Shown here piece after piece: positions 1 through 7,600 of a stretch of DNA of 30,967 nt. Numbering within the stretch: position 1 is the stretch's first letter; every line of letters starts with the position of its first letter. The notes under the pieces were generated by a model. That model was not told the DNA's origin. It did not search any database and saw only the letters and a program-made list of their open reading frames with translations. The translations under genes were made by a program, and so were the position numbers. This DNA comes from CAZTAO01 sp964611645 (GTDB taxonomy: Bacteria; Armatimonadota; UBA5829): the NCBI GenBank assembly GCA_964611645.1, contig CAZTAO010000058.1, positions 1 through 30,967 of the forward strand, read 5' to 3'.

Positions 1-41
1 TTTACGAGAGGCAGGGGCACCAAACACAATTTACACACTTC

Positions 42-104
42 AGTTGACACGACCTGAGGCTGTGCTCAGAGTTGACAAGAGCGCCCTGAATCGTCTAGTC
101 TATA
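42..104 (+). promoter_or_regulatory. Putative promoter/operator of the EPS operon
   Basis: Two perfect TTGACA hexamers lie at 44-49 and 72-77, inside an imperfect 11-bp direct repeat (42-52 and 70-80) with a 28-bp offset. Between them is a small inverted repeat, CTGAG (54-58) and CTCAG (65-69). The best -10 for the second hexamer is only TAGTCT (96-101, 18-bp spacer). A further inverted repeat, CGGTC-TAT-GACCG, is at 127-139. The region precedes the first gene of the operon, so it is a reasonable place for the main promoter, but the weak -10 keeps confidence low. Confidence 0.35.
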
Positions 105-238
105 TGCAGCGGCTGGTCGCTCGGAGCGGTCTATGACCGGATTTCGGGAGATCACGCCGTCATGCGTCTATGACTCTTTTGTGCGCGATGACGGGGCAAC
201 GATACCCGTTAGCAGGCACATCTAACAGGGTGGGCTAT

Positions 239-1453
239 ATGCGATTCTTGAATTCCGGACCCGTTAACAGTGTACGTTCGTCGTTGAGACGCAGTGCTAT
301 GTCGACATTTCTTGCTGCGCTCGTCTGTACTCTTGTTCTGGCTTCAGGCGCTTGCCTTGCCCAACAGGGACAGTACTACCTGCTTGGTCCCGAGGATGTG
401 GTCACAGTCACCGTTGTCGGCCATCCCGAGTTCTCAGGCGACTTCTTCACCCCCACGGATGGAACTGTGGATTTCCCGGGTTCAGGACCTATCAAAGTGA
501 CTGGGAAGACACTCGGCCAGTTGGCTCAGGAAGTTACACTCAGCCTCAAGAAGAAGCTTAGGGAACCGGATGTCTCAGTTACCCTCAAGTCCCCCAGGCC
601 CCAGACAGTCTATGTCCTGGGAGATGTGAACAAGCCCGGAACATACGCAGTCAAGCCCGGCTGGAGAATTACCGAAGTGCTTAGCGCCGCCGGCGGACTC
701 GCAAACGGCATCTTGCCTGCCGATTGCACCGTGACCGTGCTCCGCGCAACCACAGGCGCTAAAGAGACATTCACGCTCTCCAGCGCGCTGTCGGGCAATG
801 CCACCAAGAACCTGCCGGTGTTTTCCGGCGACGTAGTCACAATTGACTCCGTGGAACTTGTTCCTGTATACGTTATGGGCAAGGTCAAGAGTCCTGGGCT
901 TTACAAACTCCGCAGAGATGCAGCCGGTATAGTTGAGGCTATGGCCATGGCCGGCGGCTCATTGCCGGACTCTGCTCTTAGCAGGGTCACTGTGACGCGT
1001 CTTTCCGGCGCCGTGGAATCCGTGGACTTGTCGCCGATCATGGTTGACGGCAAGCAGCCCAAGCCCTACAAGCTCGAGTCCGGCGATCTCGTCGTCGTCC
1101 CCGAGTCCAGCATCAGGATCGCGGTTCTGGGCTGGGTGAAATCCCCTGGCGTTTACCCGTTGACCGAGACCAAAGTCCTCTCCCTGGCTGACGCTGTTGG
1201 GCTGGCCGGAGGCGTTGACAACAAACGCGGCGAACTTCGGCACGTCGCTGTCCTCAGAACGACCAACGGCAAGCAGGAACGCAAAGTAGTTGATCTCAGC
1301 AAGTTCCTCAAGAACGCGGACATCACACAGAACCCCACTATTCTTCCTGGCGACGTCATCTGGGTGCCGGAGACGACCAGACCGGATTGGGAGATGATAT
1401 TCCGCGCGCTCTCGACGACCGCATTGCTGATCACCCCTATCGACAGACTGTAG
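239..1453 (+). CDS. Wza-like outer-membrane polysaccharide export protein (SLBB domains)
   Basis: Likely the outer-membrane/periplasmic export channel that carries the finished polysaccharide to the surface. I chose ATG 239 because an AGGGTGGG ribosome-site-like stretch lies at 227-234; an upstream ATG at 170 has none. A positively charged start is followed by a hydrophobic signal segment (about residues 21-40) with likely cleavage near CLA-QQ. The mature protein begins with the Poly_export domain (YLLGPEDVVTV). Three SLBB motifs follow, each opening VYVLG/VYVMG/IAVLG and containing KPG or SPG, at about residues 124, 210 and 294. The C-terminus after WVPETTRPDW is hydrophobic and could form the amphipathic helix Wza uses to cross the outer membrane. 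With 404 residues it is close to the family's usual size. It is followed 54 bp later by the Wzc-like gene, its normal partner. Confidence 0.88.
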   Translation: MRFLNSGPVNSVRSSLRRSAMSTFLAALVCTLVLASGACLAQQGQYYLLGPEDVVTVTVVGHPEFSGDFFTPTDGTVDFPGSGPIKVTGKTLGQLAQEVTLSLKKKLREPDVSVTLKSPRPQTVYVLGDVNKPGTYAVKPGWRITEVLSAAGGLANGILPADCTVTVLRATTGAKETFTLSSALSGNATKNLPVFSGDVVTIDSVELVPVYVMGKVKSPGLYKLRRDAAGIVEAMAMAGGSLPDSALSRVTVTRLSGAVESVDLSPIMVDGKQPKPYKLESGDLVVVPESSIRIAVLGWVKSPGVYPLTETKVLSLADAVGLAGGVDNKRGELRHVAVLRTTNGKQERKVVDLSKFLKNADITQNPTILPGDVIWVPETTRPDWEMIFRALSTTALLITPIDRL

Positions 1454-1507
1454 ACGGGTTACTCTCAGGATATTTGATAGAGTGGCCTTGTAGGAGCCTA
1501 ACAACAT

Positions 1508-3724
1508 ATGAATATGCGTGATTCAGACCAGAATCATACGCCGAACCCTCAGAACGAGATGCTTGTCCCGACGGTCGGTCAGACTAGCGGAGACGAACTG
1601 GACATAAGGCGATTCCTGGATGTATTCTTCCGTCGGCGATGGATTATGCTGGGCACGATTATCGTGGCCCTGATCCTGGGCGCGGCATACACTGTAACCA
1701 GGAAGCCGATATATGAATCTACTTCTCGGATGGTTGTGTCGACGAGCAGTGGGTCACGCGGTTCAGAAGAACTCGGTATCCTCAGCGACCTGCAAGGGCT
1801 GACCCGCAGCCGTTCGGTCGAAACACAGGTCGAGATCATCAACAGTGAAGACCTGCTCGACGAAGCCTTCAAGCAGCTTGATTCCCAGGTCAAGCGCCAG
1901 GGTTTCGGCAGCAGCCGTCCCCCTGCATGGGCATACCTGGTTCTTGCCAAGAAGCGGTCTGAAGTCATTTCAGTGACTGGCCGCGCTTACACTCCTGAAG
2001 CTGCCGCGGCATTCGCTAACCAGATTGTCGAGACCTATATGGATCGCGACAAGAACTCCAGCAGCGAGGCCACCAAGGAAGCCAGAAAGTACGTCGAGAC
2101 GGAACTGGCGAACGTGCAGACCCAGTTGTCTGAAGCCCTTAGCGCGTTGTCTGACTACAAGAAGAAGACAATGCTTCTGGCGACCGACGTGCCGGGCGCG
2201 CAGATGGCTCAAAGCGTTCAGAATTACGCGCAGATGAACATGGATCACGAAAAGGCCCTTGCGGATGAGCAGGCTATGAGAGCTCAGTCCGAGGAACTCA
2301 GGCTGAAGCTTTCTACTGAGGGTCAGCAGATACTTCAGAGCGTGAGCGTCGAGTCCAACCCTCGCTATCAGGCTGCGTTGGCCAAGCTGGATGACCTTCA
2401 TACCTTGCGCGCTGCCAAGGCTGAAGACCTCGCGCCGGGCGCCACTGAGATCAAGGCGATCGATGAACAGATTCGCGTTACGCAGGAACGGCTCCGCGAA
2501 ACGCTCAAGAGCATCACGGGAGTCGAGGTCCGAATCCGGAATCCCCTGATGGACCAATACCTGGGAGCGCTGACCTCTGCTTCGGCTGCGAGGGTCAAGG
2601 CTGCTGTCCTCGGCGAGTTCCTCGCCAAGCACGAACAGGATATCTCAGGACTTCCCGAGAAAGAACGTGGACTGGCCCTGTTGACCCAGAAAGTTGCCGT
2701 TCTGGGCAGCACCTACCAGATGCTGTCGGCCAAGAACTACAACCTTCGGGTTGAGGAGAACTCCACTCTTCCCAACGCGCTCGTGGTTTCTGTTGCCAGA
2801 GTCCCGGTGGGAGCATCATTCCCCAATAAGCACAAGAACGCTCTGCTGTTCTTCGCTCTAGGGATCATTGCGGCAATAGCTGTTGCCCTGGTCGCCGATC
2901 ACCTCGATACCAAGATTAGAGATGAGTCTACAATCGCCCAGATTACCGGTGCGGTTGCTTTGTCCGCCATCCCTGAGCTTGATGCCGAGGATCGCGAGAA
3001 GATGCAGATTGGCCCGGGCTTGCAGAACAGCGCTTTCCTGGAGAGCTTCCGTATCTTGCGCAACAATATCTCCTTTGCCAACATGGACAAAGAGATCAAG
3101 ATTATGGCTGTAACGAGCGCCGGACGTTCGGAGGGCAAGTCTACCACCTCGGTTAACCTTGCCACGGCTATGGCCATGGACGGTAAGCGAGTCATAATTG
3201 TTGACTGTGACCTGAGGCGTCCGTCGATCCACAAGTGGATGAAGATGTCTCGCGACATCGGTCTGACCAACGTGGTCAAGGGCGTAACGAAGCTCGAAGA
3301 CGCCATCTTCCATGTCGAGACCGCGAACATCGACTGCCTGCTGTCCGGCCCGCTTCCGCCGAACCCCACTGAGTTCCTGAACTCCAAGAACTGCAGAGAG
3401 ATCATCCGGCGGCTGGGCGAGATGTACGACTTCATAGTGCTGGACTGCCCTCCGTGCGCGGGTATCAGCGACATGCAGGTTGTATCGACAATGTGCGACG
3501 GCGTTCTGCTTGTGGTCACAATGAACCAGACCCTGCGACCGAACCTGTATATGACAATGCACACCCTGCGCCAGGTGGATGCTCCGGTTATCGGCTACGT
3601 CATCAACCGGTTGGACATCAACCAGCGCCGATACGGCTACTATTACTCCTACTACTATTACTACTACGACTACAGCCAGGACGACGGCAAGCAGACAAAG
3701 TCGCGCGGGCGGCGCAAACGCTAG
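1508..3724 (+). CDS. Wzc-type polysaccharide co-polymerase with BY-kinase domain
   Basis: Inner-membrane chain-length regulator fused to a bacterial tyrosine kinase, which controls polymer length and couples synthesis to export. The Wzz domain starts near residue 25 with a first membrane helix at about 43-63. A long coiled-coil periplasmic part follows, then a second helix at about 444-462. The cytoplasmic kinase carries Walker A GRSEGKST (539-546), Walker A' with VIIVDCDLRRP, and Walker B with FIVLDCPP. The C-terminus has 11 tyrosines between 709 and 722, then a basic tail ending RGRRKR; this is the usual autophosphorylation cluster in an unusually dense form. AGGAG at 1492-1496 supports ATG 1508, although a second ATG lies two codons on. 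At 738 residues it matches fused Wzz-kinase proteins. No partner phosphatase (Wzb) is visible in the window. Confidence 0.93.
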   Translation: MNMRDSDQNHTPNPQNEMLVPTVGQTSGDELDIRRFLDVFFRRRWIMLGTIIVALILGAAYTVTRKPIYESTSRMVVSTSSGSRGSEELGILSDLQGLTRSRSVETQVEIINSEDLLDEAFKQLDSQVKRQGFGSSRPPAWAYLVLAKKRSEVISVTGRAYTPEAAAAFANQIVETYMDRDKNSSSEATKEARKYVETELANVQTQLSEALSALSDYKKKTMLLATDVPGAQMAQSVQNYAQMNMDHEKALADEQAMRAQSEELRLKLSTEGQQILQSVSVESNPRYQAALAKLDDLHTLRAAKAEDLAPGATEIKAIDEQIRVTQERLRETLKSITGVEVRIRNPLMDQYLGALTSASAARVKAAVLGEFLAKHEQDISGLPEKERGLALLTQKVAVLGSTYQMLSAKNYNLRVEENSTLPNALVVSVARVPVGASFPNKHKNALLFFALGIIAAIAVALVADHLDTKIRDESTIAQITGAVALSAIPELDAEDREKMQIGPGLQNSAFLESFRILRNNISFANMDKEIKIMAVTSAGRSEGKSTTSVNLATAMAMDGKRVIIVDCDLRRPSIHKWMKMSRDIGLTNVVKGVTKLEDAIFHVETANIDCLLSGPLPPNPTEFLNSKNCREIIRRLGEMYDFIVLDCPPCAGISDMQVVSTMCDGVLLVVTMNQTLRPNLYMTMHTLRQVDAPVIGYVINRLDINQRRYGYYYSYYYYYYDYSQDDGKQTKSRGRRKR

Positions 3725-3782
3725 TCCGATCGGCTGGGGTTGGTCTGTCTAGATTTGTGTCGTTTCGGGAGGGGGACTGTAG

Positions 3783-4769
3783 TTGCGTATTCTAGTAACG
3801 GGAGCCGCGGGCTACATCGGCAGCGTTGTCACGGAACTGCTGTGTGATGAGGGCTGCGATGTTGTAGGCGTCGATAGTCTTGTCAACGGTTGGCGTGAGG
3901 CTGTAGATCCTCGGGCTACATTCCACTGCCTTGACCTGGCAGACTATGGAGCGGTATGGAGTTTCATGCAGGAGTGCCCGGTTGAAGCCGTGGTGCACCT
4001 GGCTGCCGAGGCCGAAGTCGCCAAGTCAGTCCAGGACCCAGGCCTGTTTTACAGCACAAACGTTACTGGCGGAATGAACCTCCTCCAGGCGATGGTCGAG
4101 TCGAACGTCAAGAAGATTGTGTTCTCCTCCACAGCCGCAGTCTACGGAGAGCCGGAGACCGTTCCCATCCCCGAGGAAGCTGCGGGAAATCCATGCAACC
4201 CCTACGGTGAAACCAAGTGGGCGTTTGAGCGAGCGATGCGCTGGTATGAGAACGCTTTCGGGCTGAAGCATGTTTCCCTGCGATACTTCAATGCCTGCGG
4301 AGCCACTCAAGCGCACGGCGAAGACCACAGGCCGGAAACCCACATAATCCCACTTCTCTTTGAAACAGCCTCAGGCAAACGCGACGTTTTTCGCCTGTTC
4401 GGTTCCGACTACGACACCCATGACGGCACCTGCGTGCGTGACTACATCCACGTTATGGATATTGCGCGAGCGCACATCCTGGCGCTGAACGCGCTCGACA
4501 GTATAGCCTCCGGCGCGTTCAATATGGGACATGGAGAAGGATACAGCAACCTCCAGGTCGTAGATACAGTTAGGGAAGTAACCGGTATGGACATCAATGT
4601 TCGGATGGCCGAAAGACGCCCGGGGGACCCTCCGACCCTGATCGCTGCTTCTGGCAGGATTCGGTCGGAGTTAGGGTGGCAGCCGAAGTATCCCGAACTG
4701 CGGACGATGGTGGAAACCGCCTGGCAGTGGCGGCTCTCTCATCCCGATGGCTACCAGACGAGGATGTGA
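3783..4769 (+). CDS. galE: UDP-glucose 4-epimerase
   Basis: Interconverts UDP-glucose and UDP-galactose (or the GlcNAc/GalNAc pair), supplying galactose-type residues to the polymer. The protein is an extended short-chain dehydrogenase of 328 residues. It has the NAD-binding GxxGxxG motif at G7-G10-G13 and the YxxxK catalytic pair at Y141 and K145. The position of the catalytic serine appears to be threonine (T117 in FSSTAAVYG). The long stretch around RYFNACGA and the later DGTCVRDYIHV segment are classic GalE, which separates it from RmlB-type dehydratases. The start is TTG 3783, supported by a GGGAGGGGGA ribosome site at 3768-3776. Substrate preference between hexoses and N-acetylhexosamines cannot be read from the sequence. 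Confidence 0.93.
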   Translation: MRILVTGAAGYIGSVVTELLCDEGCDVVGVDSLVNGWREAVDPRATFHCLDLADYGAVWSFMQECPVEAVVHLAAEAEVAKSVQDPGLFYSTNVTGGMNLLQAMVESNVKKIVFSSTAAVYGEPETVPIPEEAAGNPCNPYGETKWAFERAMRWYENAFGLKHVSLRYFNACGATQAHGEDHRPETHIIPLLFETASGKRDVFRLFGSDYDTHDGTCVRDYIHVMDIARAHILALNALDSIASGAFNMGHGEGYSNLQVVDTVREVTGMDINVRMAERRPGDPPTLIAASGRIRSELGWQPKYPELRTMVETAWQWRLSHPDGYQTRM

Positions 4770-4818
4770 CTTGGCCTGCCGGCCTCTCTTAGAAGCTCTA
4801 TGGTGGGGGTGACTCAGA

Positions 4819-5919
4819 ATGAACGTGCCGTTCGTTGACCTTCGCACTCAGTACCTTTCTATCAAGCCGGAAATAGATGCCGCGATTCAGCGCATCATTG
4901 ACAAGACAGCCTTTGTTGGCGGGGATGACCTAAAGGGCTTCGAGAGTGAGTTCGCGGCATACTGTGGCACAGATGGCTGCGTGGGCGTGGCCAACGGAAC
5001 GGATGCTTTGTACCTCGCGCTGCGAGGACTGGGCATAGGCTCGGGTGACGAGGTCATAACCGTCCCCAACACTTTCATTGCCACCGCCGAGGCAATCGGC
5101 AATTGTGGCGCCACTCCCGTGTTTGTAGACGTTCTTGAAGACACCATGCTGATGGACCCCGGCCTGATCGAGTCAGCCATCACTCCTCGGACCAAAGCAA
5201 TCATGCCGGTGCACCTGTATGGTCAGGTCTGCGATATGGACCGGATACTGGAGATTGCCGGCAGACACGGCCTTTGGGTGATTGAGGACTGCGCCCAGGC
5301 TCACGGCGCCCGCTGGAAAGGCAAGCGCGCCGGATCGTTCGGCGACGTCGCAGCCTTTAGCTTCTATCCGGGCAAGAATCTGGGGGCATACGGAGACGGT
5401 GGGGCGGTAGTAAGCGATGATCTCGATCTGCTTGCGCGGATAGAGACGCTCGCCAATCACGGTCGGCTGGATAAGTATACTCACGCCGTTCAGGGCGTAA
5501 ACAGTCGGCTGGATGGCATCCAGTGCGCCATTCTCCGGGTCAAACTTGCTGAGTTGGACGGCTGGAACGCTGGTCGCAGGGCTAACGCATCTCGCTATAC
5601 CGACTTGCTCGAGGGCTCCGTTGTTGGCACTCCGAAGGTTAACCCTGATGCGGAGCCGGTCTGGCACCTTTACGTTGTTCGAGTATCCAACCGCGACGAG
5701 TTCCAGACTCGCCTGAAAGAGCTTGGAATAGCGACCGGGGTTCACTATCCCCTGCCGCTGCACCAGCAGCCTGCTTATGCCCATTTGGGTATTCCAGAGG
5801 GCGCTTACCCGGTGTCCGAGAAGCTGGCCGGGGAGATTGTGAGCCTGCCAATGTTTGCCGAACTAACACCCGAGCAGGTGGAGTTTGTTACGCAGAGCTG
5901 TCTTTCGGCGGCAGCTTAG
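4819..5919 (+). CDS. DegT/DnrJ/EryC1/StrS sugar aminotransferase (WbpE/FdtB-like)
   Basis: PLP-dependent enzyme that aminates a keto-sugar nucleotide. The PLP-binding lysine is K186 in SFYPGKNLGAYGDGG, and the conserved aspartate is D157 in EDCAQAHGA. The opening VPFVDLRTQY, the GTDALYLALR stretch and the PVHLYGQ motif match the branch that includes WbpE (UDP-3-keto-GlcNAc uronate) and FdtB/QdtB (dTDP-3-keto-6-deoxyhexose). A 3-amino sugar is therefore the best guess; this is family-level inference. The gene sits between galE and the RmlA-type gene and is separated from the latter by only 21 bp. ATG 4819 follows GGGGGTG at about 4804. Length, 366 residues, is normal for the family. Confidence 0.9.
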   Translation: MNVPFVDLRTQYLSIKPEIDAAIQRIIDKTAFVGGDDLKGFESEFAAYCGTDGCVGVANGTDALYLALRGLGIGSGDEVITVPNTFIATAEAIGNCGATPVFVDVLEDTMLMDPGLIESAITPRTKAIMPVHLYGQVCDMDRILEIAGRHGLWVIEDCAQAHGARWKGKRAGSFGDVAAFSFYPGKNLGAYGDGGAVVSDDLDLLARIETLANHGRLDKYTHAVQGVNSRLDGIQCAILRVKLAELDGWNAGRRANASRYTDLLEGSVVGTPKVNPDAEPVWHLYVVRVSNRDEFQTRLKELGIATGVHYPLPLHQQPAYAHLGIPEGAYPVSEKLAGEIVSLPMFAELTPEQVEFVTQSCLSAAA

Positions 5920-5940
5920 GCTGCCCAGGAGAACACTATT

Positions 5941-7011
5941 TTGAAGGGACTCGTGCTGGCCGGGGGTAAAGGGACGAGGCTTCGGCCTCTGACTTTCACC
6001 CGAGCTAAGCAACTCATTCCTATTGCGAATAAGCCAAACCTCTTCTACTGCGTCGAGGACCTCGTTGCGGCGGGGATAACGGATATCGGCGTGGTGATCA
6101 GCCCCGAAACAGGCGATGAGGTTCGGGTTGCGCTGAGTGACGAGTCGCAGTGGGGCGCACATTTTACGTTCATAGTCCAGGAGGAACCGAAGGGTCTGGC
6201 TCACGCCGTGATGACCGCCAGGGGCTTCCTCGGCGATGATCCGTTTGTTATGTATCTGGGAGATAACCTGCTCTCAGGCGGGATAGGGCATCTGGTTGAG
6301 GAATACGCGCAGGGGAAAGTCGACTGCATCGTCCTCCTCACCCCGGTGGAAAATCCCAGCCAGTTTGGGGTGGCTGTTCTGGACAATTTCGGCCATGTGA
6401 CCCGCCTTATCGAGAAGCCAAAGGACCCACCCTCCAATCTGGCGCTGGTCGGGATATACCTGTTTGGACCGGCGGTGCACGAAGAGATAGCGAAGCTGAA
6501 GCCTTCCGGGCGCGGGGAATATGAGATAACCGACGCCATCCAGGGTCTGGTCGACAGTGGCCGCCGCGTAACGGCGCACACCGTGCGTGGATGGTGGAAA
6601 GACACCGGCAAGCCGGAAGACCTGTTGCAGGCCAACCGCCTGGTGCTCTCGCAGATAGCGCGGAGCGTTCTTTGTGAGGTCGTGGATTCGCAAATCGACG
6701 GCGAGTGCGTGATAGAGACCGGCGCAAGGATTACGAAGTCGGTAATCCGCGGGCCCGTTCACATTGCCTCCGGGGCTGTGGTTGAAGACAGCTACATAGG
6801 CCCATTCACCTCCCTTGGCCGAGACTGCGTCATTCGGGGCAGCGAGGTTGAATACTCTATACTGCTGGATCAGGCCGAGGTCATTGGTGTGCCCTGCAAG
6901 TTGGATTCCAGCATCCTGGGGCTTGGGGCAAGTGTAAAGGGATGCGGTTCCGGAAAACGAGCCGGCGCAATTCGGCTGGTGTTGGGTGATAGGAGTCAGG
7001 TGGAACTATGA
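5941..7011 (+). CDS. Long-form glucose-1-phosphate thymidylyltransferase-like protein
   Basis: Sugar-1-phosphate nucleotidylyltransferase that should make dTDP-glucose (or another NDP-sugar) from sugar-1-phosphate. The nucleotide-binding signature GGKGTRLRP is at residues 8-16, followed by TRAKQLIPIANKP. The Rossmann-type catalytic domain fills about residues 1-235. The remaining ~120 residues form a left-handed beta-helix tail of hexapeptide-like repeats, seen in the long RmlA form of actinomycetes and archaea rather than the ~290-residue RmlA of enterobacteria. The start is TTG 5941 with AGGAG at 5927-5931. The stop codon overlaps the next gene by four bases (ATGA), so translation of the cupin is probably coupled. 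The tail means other sugar-1-phosphates or an acyltransfer side activity cannot be excluded. Confidence 0.87.
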   Translation: MKGLVLAGGKGTRLRPLTFTRAKQLIPIANKPNLFYCVEDLVAAGITDIGVVISPETGDEVRVALSDESQWGAHFTFIVQEEPKGLAHAVMTARGFLGDDPFVMYLGDNLLSGGIGHLVEEYAQGKVDCIVLLTPVENPSQFGVAVLDNFGHVTRLIEKPKDPPSNLALVGIYLFGPAVHEEIAKLKPSGRGEYEITDAIQGLVDSGRRVTAHTVRGWWKDTGKPEDLLQANRLVLSQIARSVLCEVVDSQIDGECVIETGARITKSVIRGPVHIASGAVVEDSYIGPFTSLGRDCVIRGSEVEYSILLDQAEVIGVPCKLDSSILGLGASVKGCGSGKRAGAIRLVLGDRSQVEL

Positions 7012-7571
7012 AAAAGAGTGGCAAACCGAAGCTGATCGTTGATCTTGAGCCTGCGGCAGCCGAGGCGCTGACTTTTCAGGAATACTCATCGAAGCCCGGC
7101 ATCGATGGTGTCGTGAACCTGCCTATGCGCAAGTTCAGGCAGCTTGAGGGCAGCCTGATGGAGTATATGCGGATAACGGATGGCAAGATCGAAGCTGTCC
7201 CCGGCGGGTTTGAGGTCCGACAGATCTCAATCGCCAACACGGCCCCTGGCAGGGTCAACGCGTTTCATCTCCACCCGAAGCTGATACAGGACGAACTATG
7301 GTGCGTGACGGCTGGTGAGATGCTGGTGTGGCTGGTTGATGTGCGGCAAGGATCGCCTACCAATGGAGTGCGAATGTCGCTTGTCCTGTCCGGCGAGGCG
7401 CCAAGCATGCTGCTCATCCCGACCGGCGTTGCGCACGGATACAGAGCCGGAAGGAACGGCGCGACCATGGTCTATGCAATGAATTCCCAGTTCAATGCAG
7501 ACGATCCGAACGAGGGGCGTTTGCCCTGGGATTTCTTTGGAGCCGATCTTTGGGCGGAAGACCGTGGATAG
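7008..7571 (+). CDS. RmlC-like cupin (dTDP-4-dehydrorhamnose 3,5-epimerase family)
   Basis: A 187-residue cupin resembling RmlC, which epimerises dTDP-4-keto-6-deoxyglucose at C3 and C5. Recognisable blocks are the histidine-rich strand NAFHLHPK, the central GEMLVWLVDVRQGSPTNG, and IPTGVAHGYRAG near residues 140-150. Two departures from classical RmlC are visible. The arginine of the RGLH motif is replaced by Asn (NAFH), and the region usually written YKxTxYYxP reads YAMNSQFNA, so one or both tyrosines there are missing. The fold is therefore supported better than the activity. Its ATG overlaps the preceding stop codon. The neighbour is an RmlA-type gene, but rmlB and rmlD are absent from the window, so a role in rhamnose synthesis is uncertain. 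Confidence 0.75.
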   Translation: MKKSGKPKLIVDLEPAAAEALTFQEYSSKPGIDGVVNLPMRKFRQLEGSLMEYMRITDGKIEAVPGGFEVRQISIANTAPGRVNAFHLHPKLIQDELWCVTAGEMLVWLVDVRQGSPTNGVRMSLVLSGEAPSMLLIPTGVAHGYRAGRNGATMVYAMNSQFNADDPNEGRLPWDFFGADLWAEDRG

Positions 7572-7600
7572 TGCGTTCCGGGAAATATACGGAGGGCTGA

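Noticed and set aside
170..238. Upstream ATG extending the Wza-like protein by 23 residues
   Set aside because: No ribosome site, and the extension would place extra residues before an already long signal peptide.
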